Positions 1-8,462 are shown, numbered from the stretch's first letter. The stretch: DNA of 38,909 nucleotides from an uncultured Mucispirillum sp. (GCA_910586745.1 CAJUJZ010000008.1:1-38909); one strand, 5' to 3'. The notes: generated from the letters alone by a model not told the origin. Translations and numbers: made by a program.

Positions 1-5
1 GATAT

Positions 6-650
6 ATGCAGTTATGTGCAGAATGCAGAAGAATTATTAAATTATGGTTTTTATTTGCAATTATATTTTATGTAACATCAAATGGTTACAATATCCCTGC
101 AGCATTTTTTATGATGCTTGCAAGTATTGCTCTTTTTGTTTCCCTTGGTTTCTGGGCAGCAGTTATAGAAGTTTTTACTATTTTTTTACCTGTAGTAGTT
201 TTGTACTTTATTACTGATAATATTTTTGCTGTATATCTTATACCGCTCACAAATATTCTTTTGATTATTTCTTACAGGACTGGCAGGCTGCCTGCTGTAT
301 TTCTTTCCTATGCTTATATTGTTTTCTGGTCATACTTAACTTATGTTTCGTATAGCTCTTTTATAGATTATGCAGTCATTTTTATATGCTTTTTAAATAT
401 GCTGCTTCATATGAAAGGACTTTTTATAAAAGCAGAAGAATCTCTTAACTGGTCTTATATTACAGAAATTAATGATGAAACAGCAAATCAAGTATTATCA
501 TCACTAAAAGAAGGACTATATGATATAAAAGGTAAGATTACTGCACTGGATAATATAGAAAAAGCAGAAAATAATATTGTTATTTATGCTGAAGCAAAAT
601 ATGCAGCACTTAATATGTTGTTTATGCATAGGTATATCGTGGCGAGATAA
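6..650 (+). CDS. Predicted multi-pass membrane protein, unknown function
   Basis: I do not recognise the family. The 214-residue product has a CxxC-like pair near the N-terminus (C4, C7), then about 130 strongly hydrophobic residues that should form four or five membrane helices, and a polar C-terminal tail of about 75 residues rich in Glu, Asn and Lys that is probably cytoplasmic. The first ATG lies five bases from the window edge and no in-frame stop precedes it, so the true start may be outside the window and the gene may be partial at its 5' end. It converges on the phage methyltransferase with a bidirectional hairpin between them, and I take it as the host flank of the prophage. Coding is fairly sure; function unknown. 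Confidence 0.6.
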   Translation: MQLCAECRRIIKLWFLFAIIFYVTSNGYNIPAAFFMMLASIALFVSLGFWAAVIEVFTIFLPVVVLYFITDNIFAVYLIPLTNILLIISYRTGRLPAVFLSYAYIVFWSYLTYVSYSSFIDYAVIFICFLNMLLHMKGLFIKAEESLNWSYITEINDETANQVLSSLKEGLYDIKGKITALDNIEKAENNIVIYAEAKYAALNMLFMHRYIVAR

Positions 651-692
651 TTTTTAATCAAATGATGAGATAAGCAAAAATAAAAATCGTGA

Positions 693-721
693 AAAAAAGT
701 TAAAATCGTTTTAACTTTTTT
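693..721. terminator. Bidirectional hairpin terminator between convergent genes
   Basis: A perfect 13-bp stem (AAAAAAGTTAAAA, 693-705; TTTTAACTTTTTT, 709-721) with loop TCG gives A/T runs on both sides, so it can end transcription from both strands. It sits between the left-flank membrane gene and the methyltransferase, and probably marks the phage/host junction. Nearly the same hairpin recurs at 15035-15061 with loop CTA. Confidence 0.7.
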
Positions 722-726
722 AAATT

Positions 727-1740
727 TTAGGATAAGGTGGCAGAAATTTTGCCACCTATTTTTTTATTTAAGGAATGCTTACTACCTCCCCCTCCCCCGA
801 AAAATTTTGCAGCATCTTCTATTCTCTTTTTAGCAACTTCAAAATAATGGTCATCTTTTTCTATACCTATAAATTTTCTGCCAGTATTCATTGCAGCAAC
901 ACCAGTTGAGCCTGAGCCCATAGTTAAATCACAAACAGTATCGCCTTCATTTGAAAAAGTTTTAATTAAATCTTCAAGTAACTTTACTGGCTTTTGGGTT
1001 GGGTGGTATTTATCTTTATCTTTTGCATATTTTAACAGATTTGGTTTATGACCTTTACCATCCCACAAATTAAATATGCTTTTCGTTTTAATATTAGCTT
1101 CTTTCTGCATTTCAACTAATTCTTCATAACTTTTGAATCCTTGCATCTTATCAAGTTTAAAACTATTAATTAATGCTTCATAAGTTTTAATTGTGCACAA
1201 AGCAAATTGTAACCCGTCATGACATAAAAAGTGTTGCGATTTTGCATGTCCTAGTATGTTATTAATTTCTTTTGTAGTCTTATTAATATAATCTTTACAG
1301 CTTTTTGCATAAATTCTTAATGGATTACCATCATATCTATCATGCAGTTTTTTAAACACACATATTTCTTCAATATATGAGCATGGAGCAATTTTAGCCT
1401 GTAATGGATTGCCAAAATGCTCTTTTTCCCAATACATTTGATAAATATGCTTTATACCGTCATGTTGTTTTGCCAACAGTCTTGTAGTAAAAGGCTGTTG
1501 TGAAAATAATAGCATTTTAGCATTTTTCTTTAATATGCATGCAGCAATTTTAAATATTTCATCTGTGTCTAATGCTTTATCCCAATCATACTTGCCTTTT
1601 TTGTATACATTATTATACCTATCAATTCCTTTCATTATTCCATATGGCAAATCAGTAAGAATTAAATCAATGCTGGAATTTTCAATTTTTGACTGTTCTA
1701 CAAAGCAATCACCATTATAAATTTTAAAATTTTCATTCAT
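727..1740 (-). CDS. DNA methyltransferase, beta-class (N6-adenine/N4-cytosine type)
   Basis: Transfers a methyl group from S-adenosylmethionine to an exocyclic amino group in DNA. The 337-residue protein has catalytic motif IV DLPYG (30-34) before the SAM motif DLTMGSGSTG (271-280), with HPTQKP (246-251) just ahead of it. This order (IV, target recognition, X, I) is the beta class. The long middle region (about 100-240) would be the target-recognition domain. The C-terminus has a Gly run (315-320) and a basic tail. The start is supported by AAGGAG 10 nt upstream. It is the last gene of the phage, the place Mu uses for its DNA-modification gene mom, so a role in protecting phage DNA from host restriction is plausible. 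No partner restriction enzyme is visible. Modified base and target sequence cannot be told from sequence. Confidence 0.9.
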   Translation of the reverse strand: MNENFKIYNGDCFVEQSKIENSSIDLILTDLPYGIMKGIDRYNNVYKKGKYDWDKALDTDEIFKIAACILKKNAKMLLFSQQPFTTRLLAKQHDGIKHIYQMYWEKEHFGNPLQAKIAPCSYIEEICVFKKLHDRYDGNPLRIYAKSCKDYINKTTKEINNILGHAKSQHFLCHDGLQFALCTIKTYEALINSFKLDKMQGFKSYEELVEMQKEANIKTKSIFNLWDGKGHKPNLLKYAKDKDKYHPTQKPVKLLEDLIKTFSNEGDTVCDLTMGSGSTGVAAMNTGRKFIGIEKDDHYFEVAKKRIEDAAKFFGGGGGSKHSLNKKIGGKISATLS

Positions 1741-1773
1741 TTTTTAATTTCTCCTTATGCATTTTTTTAGGAG

Positions 1774-1884
1774 AACCGATATACCATTTAAACCGTTCGC
1801 GATTCGGTTAGGGGTAGCGGTCCTGCCGTGCTGTTATGTGTGTAACAGTTCTTGCAAAGGGTTAGAGCCTTTGTGGGATGCCCC
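1774..1884. ncRNA. Branched structured element upstream of the methyltransferase (unknown RNA)
   Basis: The 180-base gap between the metallopeptidase-like gene and the methyltransferase is richer in GC than its surroundings and folds compactly. GGGGTA (1811-1816) pairs with TGCCCC (1879-1884) and closes three hairpins: CGG/CCG (1818-1828), CTGTTA/TAACAG (1831-1847) and CAAAGG/CCTTTG (1855-1873). Outside it, CGGTT (1805-1809) can pair with either of two AACCG copies (1774-1778 or 1791-1795), so alternative folds are possible. Either strand folds; the minus strand would place it in the leader of the methyltransferase mRNA. It is not a tRNA (no T-arm motif) and I cannot match it to a known riboswitch or ribozyme. 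Confidence 0.45.
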
Positions 1885-1897
1885 GAAATATTATCAA

Positions 1898-1920
1898 AAG
1901 GGCAGTTAAATACTGCCCTT
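1898..1920 (-). terminator. Rho-independent terminator after the HExxH gene
   Basis: A 9-bp perfect stem (AAGGGCAGT, 1898-1906; ACTGCCCTT, 1912-1920) with a 5-nt loop. Read on the minus strand it is followed by TTTTG, just after the stop of the 97-residue gene. It separates that gene from the structured leader of the methyltransferase. Confidence 0.65.
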
Positions 1921-1924
1921 AATA

Positions 1925-2218
1925 TTATTCATTTTTCCTTGCGTCCACTTCAAAAGGGTTATTTTTATAACCATAACGAATATTATAGTAAAGATATTTA
2001 AATATAAATTTTATTCTGCCGTTTTCTTTTACCTGTTCAATATGCCTTGCTTCATGATTATAGTGTCGTTCATTTAATTCATAAGGTTTGCCGATGGTTA
2101 GAATATTTAAAAACACAGGATCTATCATAGCCACTTTACGGTCAGCAGAACACATAGTTTTTTTAAATATCCATAGTATTAAATTGAATGGAAAATATGC
2201 TTTATAAACTTTCTTCAA
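1925..2218 (-). CDS. Minimal HExxH zinc-metallopeptidase-like protein
   Basis: A 97-residue protein with the zinc-protease signature HEARH (55-59), followed about 30 residues later by NPFEVDA (88-94), whose Glu90 is a candidate third zinc ligand as in gluzincins. A hydrophobic stretch near residues 9-18 may bind membrane. The start is TTG: AAGGAG lies 7 nt before it, and the gene overlaps the end of the upstream gene by 17 nt. It follows the tail-fibre gene and could serve fibre maturation, cell entry or something unrelated; there is no direct evidence. The family is known to me only as small phage/prophage proteins with a lone HExxH helix. Protease activity is an inference from the motif. 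Confidence 0.6.
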   Translation of the reverse strand: MKKVYKAYFPFNLILWIFKKTMCSADRKVAMIDPVFLNILTIGKPYELNERHYNHEARHIEQVKENGRIKFIFKYLYYNIRYGYKNNPFEVDARKNE

Positions 2219-2585
2219 TGTTTAACTCCTTTTGTATTTGTGTCTGATACTCTGCTTCAAGTTTCTTAATTACTTCTGTTCCATAATTATTTAAATCATC
2301 AATTACTTCATAGCCTTGACTTTCAAAAAATTTTTTAAATACGGGATATACAGCATCAATTAAAGTGCCGCCATTTGAAATAATATTTTCATCTGGTATA
2401 TGATATGAAACATTTGCTTTATATTCATCTTCGCCAGCTGAACGACTTTCCTTTCCAATCCACTCCCCACACGAACAGGTTATTTTATTATTTTCACCCA
2501 TCCCAGCACGCACACTGTCTATTTTTACATAAACATCTGCTTTTACATTTTTTGCGATTTCTCTTCCTTTAATAATTATTGCCAT
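2202..2585 (-). CDS. Hypothetical protein next to the tail fibre
   Basis: No family recognised. The 127-residue protein has a CSCG pair (about residues 38-41), which might bind a metal together with other residues, and a predicted helical C-terminus rich in Glu and Gln. The start is well supported by AAGGAG 7 nt upstream. It lies directly downstream of the tail-fibre gene, where fibre chaperones and assembly proteins are often encoded, so that is a possible role. It overlaps the next gene, suggesting translational coupling. Confidence 0.55.
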   Translation of the reverse strand: MAIIIKGREIAKNVKADVYVKIDSVRAGMGENNKITCSCGEWIGKESRSAGEDEYKANVSYHIPDENIISNGGTLIDAVYPVFKKFFESQGYEVIDDLNNYGTEVIKKLEAEYQTQIQKELNIEESL

Positions 2586-2604
2586 TGTATTTCTCCTTAT
2601 TTTT

Positions 2605-3660
2605 TTATGCTAATATTCCTGTAAAGTACCATTCTAGTATACCACCACCCTCTAAAAAAATGCTTAAAGCTGATGTAGTACCGAAAGTAGCAGCAGGCTT
2701 GCTTACTCCAGCCATAGTAACATAACAACCAATTCCGCCCACTATCACATCACTATACTTAGCAGCTACTTTTTTAGGGAGGGTTATATTTGCTGGACTA
2801 TTGCTCATGCCAAAACCTTCTAACCTAACCTTACCATCGGACAGCAGCGTTTCCACCCAGTGACCTGCTTCTGTTGTATAGTGTGTAGGGGCTGCTAGCT
2901 TTTTTACATCACTATCAAAAGCAAGCTTTTTCCAATCACTATTAGTTCCTTTGATTCGCAATTCTGGGGTAATAGGTGATAAATTGAATGCTAAAAATGA
3001 TTTCAAGTTTGGTGTAAAAACATTTGAGAGCATTGCACCTGCGGTTGTAGGTAATCCTTTTTTAGCAGCCTCTGCCGTCTGCCAAAAAAACACATCAGTG
3101 CATTGTGCGTTTTGAGTAGCCCAATTATCTTCTGTTCTGAAACCCTGACCATTCTTAATTCCTCTAGCGAGCCCGTCATTTCTTCCAGTTCCGCCGTGAG
3201 ATATAGATATCGTGCCATTTAATTTTTCATCTTTTATAGTGTTATTTGCAATATCATTATTAGTAATAGTGCTATCAGTAATATCTGCTGAAGTTACAGT
3301 TGATTTTGTAGCTAAACTCCCAAGCCCGAGATTTGAGCGAGCCTGCGTCGCATTATTTGCACCTGTGCCGCCATTAGTAAGTGGTAAAATGTTTATTGCT
3401 TTTGTCATATCAATAGGGAAGCCGGCTGTCTCTGCTATAACTTGCAGTTCTTTTACGGCAGCATATACTTTATATAATGCACCGTTTATGATTTCTCTGT
3501 CAAAATATTCACCCCCTTTACCGACAGGTGTTTCATATTTCACCCCAAGCCCGTCTGTATTATTTACAAGTCCACCATCTGAAGTATCTGGTATTTCGTC
3601 TCTATCACCATTTTGTGCAAATGGTATATTAATTTTGTGTAATAAATTTAATTCAACCAT
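2605..3660 (-). CDS. Tail fibre protein
   Basis: Receptor-binding fibre attached to the baseplate. The 351-residue protein carries the fibre signature NGGTGANNATQARSNLGLGS in its middle (about 96-115) and a second HGGTGRND-type repeat about 50 residues later. These Gly-rich turns are typical of trimeric phage fibres. The N-terminus should bind the baseplate and the less conserved C-terminal 150 residues should form the tip. GAGGTG stands upstream of the ATG. It is the first gene after the baseplate set and is preceded by a cluster of hairpins (3686-3774). Confidence 0.85.
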   Translation of the reverse strand: MVELNLLHKINIPFAQNGDRDEIPDTSDGGLVNNTDGLGVKYETPVGKGGEYFDREIINGALYKVYAAVKELQVIAETAGFPIDMTKAINILPLTNGGTGANNATQARSNLGLGSLATKSTVTSADITDSTITNNDIANNTIKDEKLNGTISISHGGTGRNDGLARGIKNGQGFRTEDNWATQNAQCTDVFFWQTAEAAKKGLPTTAGAMLSNVFTPNLKSFLAFNLSPITPELRIKGTNSDWKKLAFDSDVKKLAAPTHYTTEAGHWVETLLSDGKVRLEGFGMSNSPANITLPKKVAAKYSDVIVGGIGCYVTMAGVSKPAATFGTTSALSIFLEGGGILEWYFTGILA

Positions 3661-3685
3661 TATTTTTCACCTCGTTTATATAATA

Positions 3686-3774
3686 AGGCTCATGGATGAG
3701 CCTCTCGCCCTGTGTAAGAAATGACGAACTTGTTTCGGCATTTCGTTATTTCAAAAAATCAAGGATGATTTTTT
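3686..3774. repeat. Three stacked hairpins between wedge and fibre genes
   Basis: Three inverted repeats lie side by side: AGGCTCAT/ATGAGCCT (3686-3703, 8 bp, 2-nt loop), GAAATGACGAA/TTCGTTATTTC (3718-3752, one mismatch), and AAAAAATCA/TGATTTTTT (3753-3774). The last contains the stop codon of the upstream gene and has T/A runs on both sides, so it could terminate or attenuate transcription before the fibre gene. Confidence 0.5.
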
Positions 3775-4343
3775 GATCTAGAATGTAATATTGTTCTATA
3801 TAAATTATCTGATAAGTTTTGCCCTTTAAATCCGAATATTTGATAATAAGCTTCACTGTATCGTGTTCCAACTGCCAGCGGATGCGGCAGTAAATCATAG
3901 TTATTAAAAGCCTGCTTTATATATTCTGGTATATCCCATAAAAATATATAATTTACATAGGTCATATTTTGATTATCCAGTGTATAAGCTTTCACATTAT
4001 AATATGTGAAAAACTCTTCTAAATTTTTATTTATTTCTGTTATTGTCATTTTTGTATAAAATTTTAAAGTAGCAATTTGCAAGATAAACCTATATTCATC
4101 ATCCTGCAGTGTAATACTGCCTTCTGTTTTTGCTGCTTGATTTATATATTTAATAGTTCGTGGAAAATTAAGCCGTTCACCCCATATATCAAGCCCGATT
4201 CCCTTTGCGGTATCAAGATTATAAATATCGTCATAAAAGTTTTGAATAGGTATTGTAATAAGTTTATCATATAAATCCGCTAAGCCTTTTAAAAGAGTTT
4301 CAATATTTGTATTTTTATACTGGTCTTGAATATTATACATCAT
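3759..4343 (-). CDS. DUF2612-type baseplate protein (gpI-like)
   Basis: A 194-residue tail protein. The N-terminal half, with a DKLITIPIQNFYDDIYNLD stretch and a GIGLDIWGERLNFPR motif, is typical of the DUF2612 family, which sits where P2 encodes tail protein I and links the baseplate wedge to the fibre. It overlaps the end of the baseplate J-like gene by 11 nt, so it is probably translationally coupled. Two consecutive ATG codons open the frame. The stop codon is embedded in a hairpin. Confidence 0.75.
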   Translation of the reverse strand: MMYNIQDQYKNTNIETLLKGLADLYDKLITIPIQNFYDDIYNLDTAKGIGLDIWGERLNFPRTIKYINQAAKTEGSITLQDDEYRFILQIATLKFYTKMTITEINKNLEEFFTYYNVKAYTLDNQNMTYVNYIFLWDIPEYIKQAFNNYDLLPHPLAVGTRYSEAYYQIFGFKGQNLSDNLYRTILHSRSKNHP

Positions 4344-5493
4344 ACAAACTCACTATGATATTATCTGCGGTAATCACAGCTTCATCTGTAAAATTAAGTG
4401 TGATAGGGTTATAAGCAGCTGTGGCGGATACAAGTCCCATTTTAAAGTCAGCTATCTGCACATTCATTAGTGATATTTTTGAAGCCACCTGAAAAGGTAT
4501 TATTTCATTATTAATTTTATAGTTATTAATAATGTTTATAATCTGCTCCTGCAGTTGTGCAGCATAGTCTTGTGTCGTTAGATTATTTGTAATAACATTC
4601 AGTTCAGCTTTTAGTTGTTTTGGTACTGGGCGATATATTCGCATTGTATATGTTTGCCTGCTAATCTCTTCATACATGGGTATATCAATATCACCTTGCA
4701 CATAAGCACCGACAGTTTTATTCTCTAATATTACTTTACCTATTGCGTTTAAATCGCCGCCTTTAACAACAAGAGCTATGCTGTTTGGTTCAATTGTTAT
4801 GCCTTTATATTCCACACTGTTTTTTGTATAATTTTCATATCCTGCCACTTTCTGCACACCAGATAACTGCTCTATTTGAGCTAACAGTCCATCAAAGATA
4901 GCTGTAGCTCTATATGTTAAGCTGTTCATTGCTCTAAATCTTAATTCATTATCTGGTTCTGTATTAGTGCCAGAAGTGCTTTCATAAGGGTTTGTAATTC
5001 TTTCCACCCCTGCAACTGGCGTTATGATAGTTGTAAGAGTGCCAGCATCTATGCTGAAATTTCCAGTATTCTTTGCAAACAATTCTGCATAGCAGCTGCC
5101 ATCACTTTCAATAATATATTCAGATATGGTAGAATACTCATAATCGCCAGATTTGGCAGTAAACCCTGCTGGAATAATAGTTCCAATAGTTCCGCTTATT
5201 AGTGCTGTGACAGAGCCTTTTGATGCCTGCTTCCTTGTTATGCCGTAATAAGTTTTAGCATAAGCATCAAGCCATACACCTGTCCCGCCATTAACAAAAA
5301 TATTCGCAAACTCTACTATATCTCGTTGGGCTTGAGTGAACATTTCTGTTATTGCTGTTATTATCTGCCCCTGTGGTGTAGATGGGTCTGTGTTTAAGTT
5401 AGGAAATGCGGTTAAAAATACATTCTGCACCTGTTCTAATATAGTACTTGTGTCTTTTAATTCTAACCCGTTATCAGTTTTAATCCAGCTCAA
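4333..5493 (-). CDS. Baseplate wedge protein, J-like (gp6/gp47 family)
   Basis: Forms the iris-like ring of baseplate wedges in contractile tails. Typical J-like features are the N-terminal segment with DPSTPQGQIITAITE, the GTGVWLDAYAKTYYGITR motif and a GTIPAG-like turn (IGTIIPAGF). I choose a TTG start at 5493, giving 386 residues: GGAGG stands 6 nt before it, whereas the ATG five codons upstream overlaps that very SD. The start overlaps the end of the sheath-initiator gene by 14 nt. Confidence 0.85.
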   Translation of the reverse strand: MSWIKTDNGLELKDTSTILEQVQNVFLTAFPNLNTDPSTPQGQIITAITEMFTQAQRDIVEFANIFVNGGTGVWLDAYAKTYYGITRKQASKGSVTALISGTIGTIIPAGFTAKSGDYEYSTISEYIIESDGSCYAELFAKNTGNFSIDAGTLTTIITPVAGVERITNPYESTSGTNTEPDNELRFRAMNSLTYRATAIFDGLLAQIEQLSGVQKVAGYENYTKNSVEYKGITIEPNSIALVVKGGDLNAIGKVILENKTVGAYVQGDIDIPMYEEISRQTYTMRIYRPVPKQLKAELNVITNNLTTQDYAAQLQEQIINIINNYKINNEIIPFQVASKISLMNVQIADFKMGLVSATAAYNPITLNFTDEAVITADNIIVSLYDV

Positions 5494-5812
5494 AAGACAC
5501 CTCCTCACCAGTAGTCAAAGTTAAAATGATTTTAAGAATATCGCTGTCTTGACTAACATCAAATGATACATTACGGATTCTATCATCTTTAAGTATTTGT
5601 CGCTGTATATCAGCAAGCAGTCCTTTTTCATCACCTGACCGCATATAATCTATATAATCTATACCTTGATTAATGTTAAAAGGATATTCTCCTTTATACA
5701 TATAAAGGCGTGTTTTAATATCCTGCACCAAAGCATCACTGCCGGATAAAAGAATAATATTACTGTTATTAATAATATTGTTACTGCTGTCTAATTTGAA
5801 AGATATACTCAT
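5480..5812 (-). CDS. Baseplate sheath initiator, gp25/W-like
   Basis: A 110-residue protein that nucleates sheath assembly on the baseplate. The middle part, with a GEYPFNINQGIDYIDYM region and the downstream IQRQILKDDRIRNV segment, fits the gp25-like/DUF2634 lysozyme-fold family. It sits between the spike and the J-like wedge gene, the usual place for this protein in myoviruses. Confidence 0.75.
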   Translation of the reverse strand: MSISFKLDSSNNIINNSNIILLSGSDALVQDIKTRLYMYKGEYPFNINQGIDYIDYMRSGDEKGLLADIQRQILKDDRIRNVSFDVSQDSDILKIILTLTTGEEVSFELD

Positions 5813-5820
5813 AGCTCCAC

Positions 5821-6723
5821 CTATTTTGTCTTTGATGTCTGGGATAAAATATTATTCTGCAGCGGGTTAAGTCCTGCCGCTAAATCTGGGCTTGCTGGTA
5901 TAGGTCCGCCCCCATTGCTGCCATGTGTATGTGTTTTTATCATAGTTATTATTTTATTAATTTCCGTTAAAAACTTAGTTCCAAGCACAAGCGGGTCAGT
6001 GGCATTCTTTCCCAGCTCAATATTATCTGCCTCTATAACTGCTTTACTTCCTTTTATTGTAATATTGCCCCCAGCATCCATTGTTATTTCGCCGCCGTCA
6101 TTTGATACTGTAAAAACTCCCTCTTTATCAAAAGAGCATGAGCCTTTTTCATTTTCAAAAGAAAACCCGCCGTCTTTATCTATTAAAATATTTGCTTTTT
6201 CATTATCTATTAATATTTCATTATCTTTATTAAAATTAATAGATAATGTGCCACTGTCTTTTTTATCAGAGAATAACACTTCATTATCAGCATTTATTGT
6301 TAAGTTTATTTTTTCATTAGTTATAATAATATCATCATTAATTTCAGGCTGATTATATAAAGCATAAGGAATAAAGAGTCCGTTATTCTGCGAAAAGAGG
6401 GAGAGAGATTCCCCTTTAAATTCACCAGTAGTTTTATAATCAGATAGTTCATATTTCATAAATATTACTATGCCAGTATCCTGTTCTTTTAATGGTAACG
6501 ATATAGTCCAGCCGTTAAATGAAGTGGCACATACTGGCACATTTATAAGTTTATCACCATTTAAAAGCTCTACATCAACTTTATTTTCGCTGACAGCAGT
6601 AACTTTTGCAACAGATGCCGTATTTACCATATTTTCAATACCAAGCCTGATTGCCGTATTGATAATATCTTCGTTAGTCATTACTTCATCCCATGATATT
6701 CTGCCATAATCTTTATTTTCCAT
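5821..6723 (-). CDS. Baseplate spike protein (gpV / Gp138-like)
   Basis: Puncturing device at the tail tip. The N-terminal 100 residues resemble the Gp138/gpV OB-fold domain (ENKVDVELLNGDKLINVPVC region). The middle has short alternating strands with repeated DGG and DKEG turns, as in a beta-helix. Near the C-terminus THTHG (about 264-268) is the HxH motif that binds iron at the spike apex in P2-type spikes. I use the internal ATG at 6723 (300 residues) because AAAGGA lies just upstream; the longer frame to 6759 overlaps the hub gene and has no SD. Confidence 0.8.
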   Translation of the reverse strand: MENKDYGRISWDEVMTNEDIINTAIRLGIENMVNTASVAKVTAVSENKVDVELLNGDKLINVPVCATSFNGWTISLPLKEQDTGIVIFMKYELSDYKTTGEFKGESLSLFSQNNGLFIPYALYNQPEINDDIIITNEKINLTINADNEVLFSDKKDSGTLSINFNKDNEILIDNEKANILIDKDGGFSFENEKGSCSFDKEGVFTVSNDGGEITMDAGGNITIKGSKAVIEADNIELGKNATDPLVLGTKFLTEINKIITMIKTHTHGSNGGGPIPASPDLAAGLNPLQNNILSQTSKTK

Positions 6724-6736
6724 AATAATTCCTTTT

Positions 6737-7597
6737 CTAAATCCTTTTTGCAAAAACATTGCAGAAATAAGGTGTGCTTCTGTTACTGCCCTGCATGGTT
6801 AAACTTATCACTTTATAAACTCCATTAAGTAACGGCAGCTTCCGACTTATTAACTGCACCATAGAGCCTACCTTAATACTCGGCATCAGCAGGCATTTAA
6901 AATTTATCCCTTCAAGTGACGCCTGCGGTGTTCCTATCAACCCGCTTTCACTTGATATGGATATCATCTCTGTGCCCGGTATTGCGGTATCTTCCACATG
7001 CAGCACATCATCGCTGTAATATATCCGTTTGGAATAGCTGACTGTCCTCTGCAGGTTTTCAAGCAGCTGAAATACACTGCCTTTAAAGTTAAATTCTGAG
7101 TAGTTTTTGTCTTCCCCCGTAAAATTAAGGGGTGCATTCAGCTCTTTTGCTGCCTTAGTGCATATACTCATAAGTGTGGCAGGCTTGTCATTTATTTCTA
7201 TAACTGCTTTTTGTGATATATCAAAACCCGGCATTACATTCAATGTCACGGACATATCTGAGGTATCCAGATTAGATGATACCGTAAACACACCGCCTTT
7301 AAATATTACTCCAAAATCTGTATCATAACCTGCGAGCAGCTGCACGAAGTTACGGGGCGGCTTGCTTGCTCCTGTATTCATCATACATGTAGATAATGCA
7401 CCTATGTCTTCAAGTGGCAGACCTGTAACAGTTATGCTGCCTCGGTCACCCAGACTGCTCATGCTCTTTACTATATTAAAGTCTATCTTTAAGTTAAATT
7501 TATCAACAGCAGCATCTGAATAGCTTTTAATTATATTATTTACCTGCAAATCAAGTGCACATTTTCTTTTAAATAATGCTTTATAACTGAAATTCAT
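6737..7597 (-). CDS. Baseplate hub protein (gp27 / gpD-like)
   Basis: A 286-residue protein that probably forms the trimeric or hexameric hub joining tube and spike. The mix of an N-terminal beta domain (SITVTGLPLEDIG), a central helical domain (TLMSICTKAAKELN, FQLLENLQRTVSYSKR) and a C-terminal barrel (KVGSMVQLISRKLPLLNGVYKV) matches hub proteins of the phage late-control-D type. It directly precedes the spike gene. The assignment rests on fold-like pattern and position. Confidence 0.65.
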   Translation of the reverse strand: MNFSYKALFKRKCALDLQVNNIIKSYSDAAVDKFNLKIDFNIVKSMSSLGDRGSITVTGLPLEDIGALSTCMMNTGASKPPRNFVQLLAGYDTDFGVIFKGGVFTVSSNLDTSDMSVTLNVMPGFDISQKAVIEINDKPATLMSICTKAAKELNAPLNFTGEDKNYSEFNFKGSVFQLLENLQRTVSYSKRIYYSDDVLHVEDTAIPGTEMISISSESGLIGTPQASLEGINFKCLLMPSIKVGSMVQLISRKLPLLNGVYKVISLTMQGSNRSTPYFCNVFAKRI

Positions 7598-7600
7598 AAT

Positions 7601-7903
7601 CTAATTATCTGCCTTGTAATACAATATAAACTCGCTGCCAAATCCTGTATAAAAAACACTTCCGCCAGTTTCTGAAAAAAACATCAAATCGCCTTTTATA
7701 CCTTTATACTTAAATGAGGCTGTCAGACTGGTATTGGCATCACATCTTAAGCCTTGAAAAATAATTGTATTATTACAGGTTAAATCCATATATGTTTTAT
7801 TATCTAAACTTCTTATTTTGATTTTTAAGTTTTCATCGTTTATAACAGTAGTTATTTCAAAGTTAGGTGCATTATTTTGAAGCGGTATCTCATAAATATC
7901 CAT
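7601..7903 (-). CDS. Small baseplate/tail plug protein (DUF6983-like)
   Basis: A 100-residue, mostly beta-strand protein opening with MDIYEIPLQNNAPNFE and ending with a GSEFILYY-type strand, the pattern of small tail proteins found between Dit-like and hub genes. The longer frame starting at 8005 runs 100 nt into the previous gene and its extra 34 residues look non-coding, so I take the ATG at 7903, which follows the upstream stop by one base. Confidence 0.6.
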   Translation of the reverse strand: MDIYEIPLQNNAPNFEITTVINDENLKIKIRSLDNKTYMDLTCNNTIIFQGLRCDANTSLTASFKYKGIKGDLMFFSETGGSVFYTGFGSEFILYYKADN

Positions 7904-7904
7904 A

Positions 7905-8462
7905 TTAACAACCCGAGCCTGTAAACAGCTGCAGTGCCATTTTTGCCAGTGTCCTGTTATCTTTTTTATCCGCCTGCTGCTGCCCCATATTTTGAGTATC
8001 CGCATCTTTTGTAAATCTGGATATTTCAGCAGTGATAGCAGTAGTCACAGGTTTCACAAGCGGCAGCTGCTGCATGTCTATCTGAACTTTATAGCTGGTT
8101 ACATTTTCGCTGCTAGATGTTTTAGACAGAGATACAAATGTCATATCACTGTATACACCGCCCATATAATACACAGTCCAAAGCTCTCCACGCTTTAATG
8201 CTGTATCTATCATTTGAAGCATATATGAATACCTGTTTACTGATACATACCCCTGCAGTGACAGGTGAGCAGGGGTAGACCATACAGTATCGCTTATTTT
8301 CATATTGCTGTCTACGGGGTGCTGCGGTATCTCCCAGTTACAGTCCTCTCTATCTTCCATAAAAATAACAGGCAGTATTACTCCAGATGAGTTTACAATC
8401 CTTATCCCCCGTTTTATGTCTGTTATTGTCTGAAGACTGAATCGTGGTAATGCAAACGCCAT
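7905..8462 (-). CDS. Baseplate/distal tail protein
   Basis: A 185-residue protein with a beta-rich core (RIVNSSGVILPVIFMED, WSTPAHLSLQGYVSVNRY) and a polar, Gln-rich C-terminus. Position between the tape measure and the hub, and the core pattern, fit the DUF6046/Dit-like group that makes the first disc of the baseplate. AGGTG stands 5 nt before the ATG. The exact family is uncertain. Confidence 0.55.
   Translation of the reverse strand: MAFALPRFSLQTITDIKRGIRIVNSSGVILPVIFMEDREDCNWEIPQHPVDSNMKISDTVWSTPAHLSLQGYVSVNRYSYMLQMIDTALKRGELWTVYYMGGVYSDMTFVSLSKTSSSENVTSYKVQIDMQQLPLVKPVTTAITAEISRFTKDADTQNMGQQQADKKDNRTLAKMALQLFTGSGC

Noticed and set aside
650..760. Phage attachment site or Mu-like end at the left border
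   Set aside because: I found no matching direct repeat or TG...CA end motif at the right border, so the ends cannot be fixed from sequence alone.
1811..1884. The branched structure as a tRNA
   Set aside because: Arm sizes are wrong, no T-loop GTTCRA in position, no anticodon arm of 5 bp with 7-nt loop in the middle.
3212..3724. 170-codon plus-strand frame opposite the tail fibre
   Set aside because: The fibre frame has family motifs and an SD; this one has neither.
5915..6352. 145-codon plus-strand frame
   Set aside because: Shadow of the spike gene; hydrophobic runs only reflect Lys/Asp-rich codons on the other strand.
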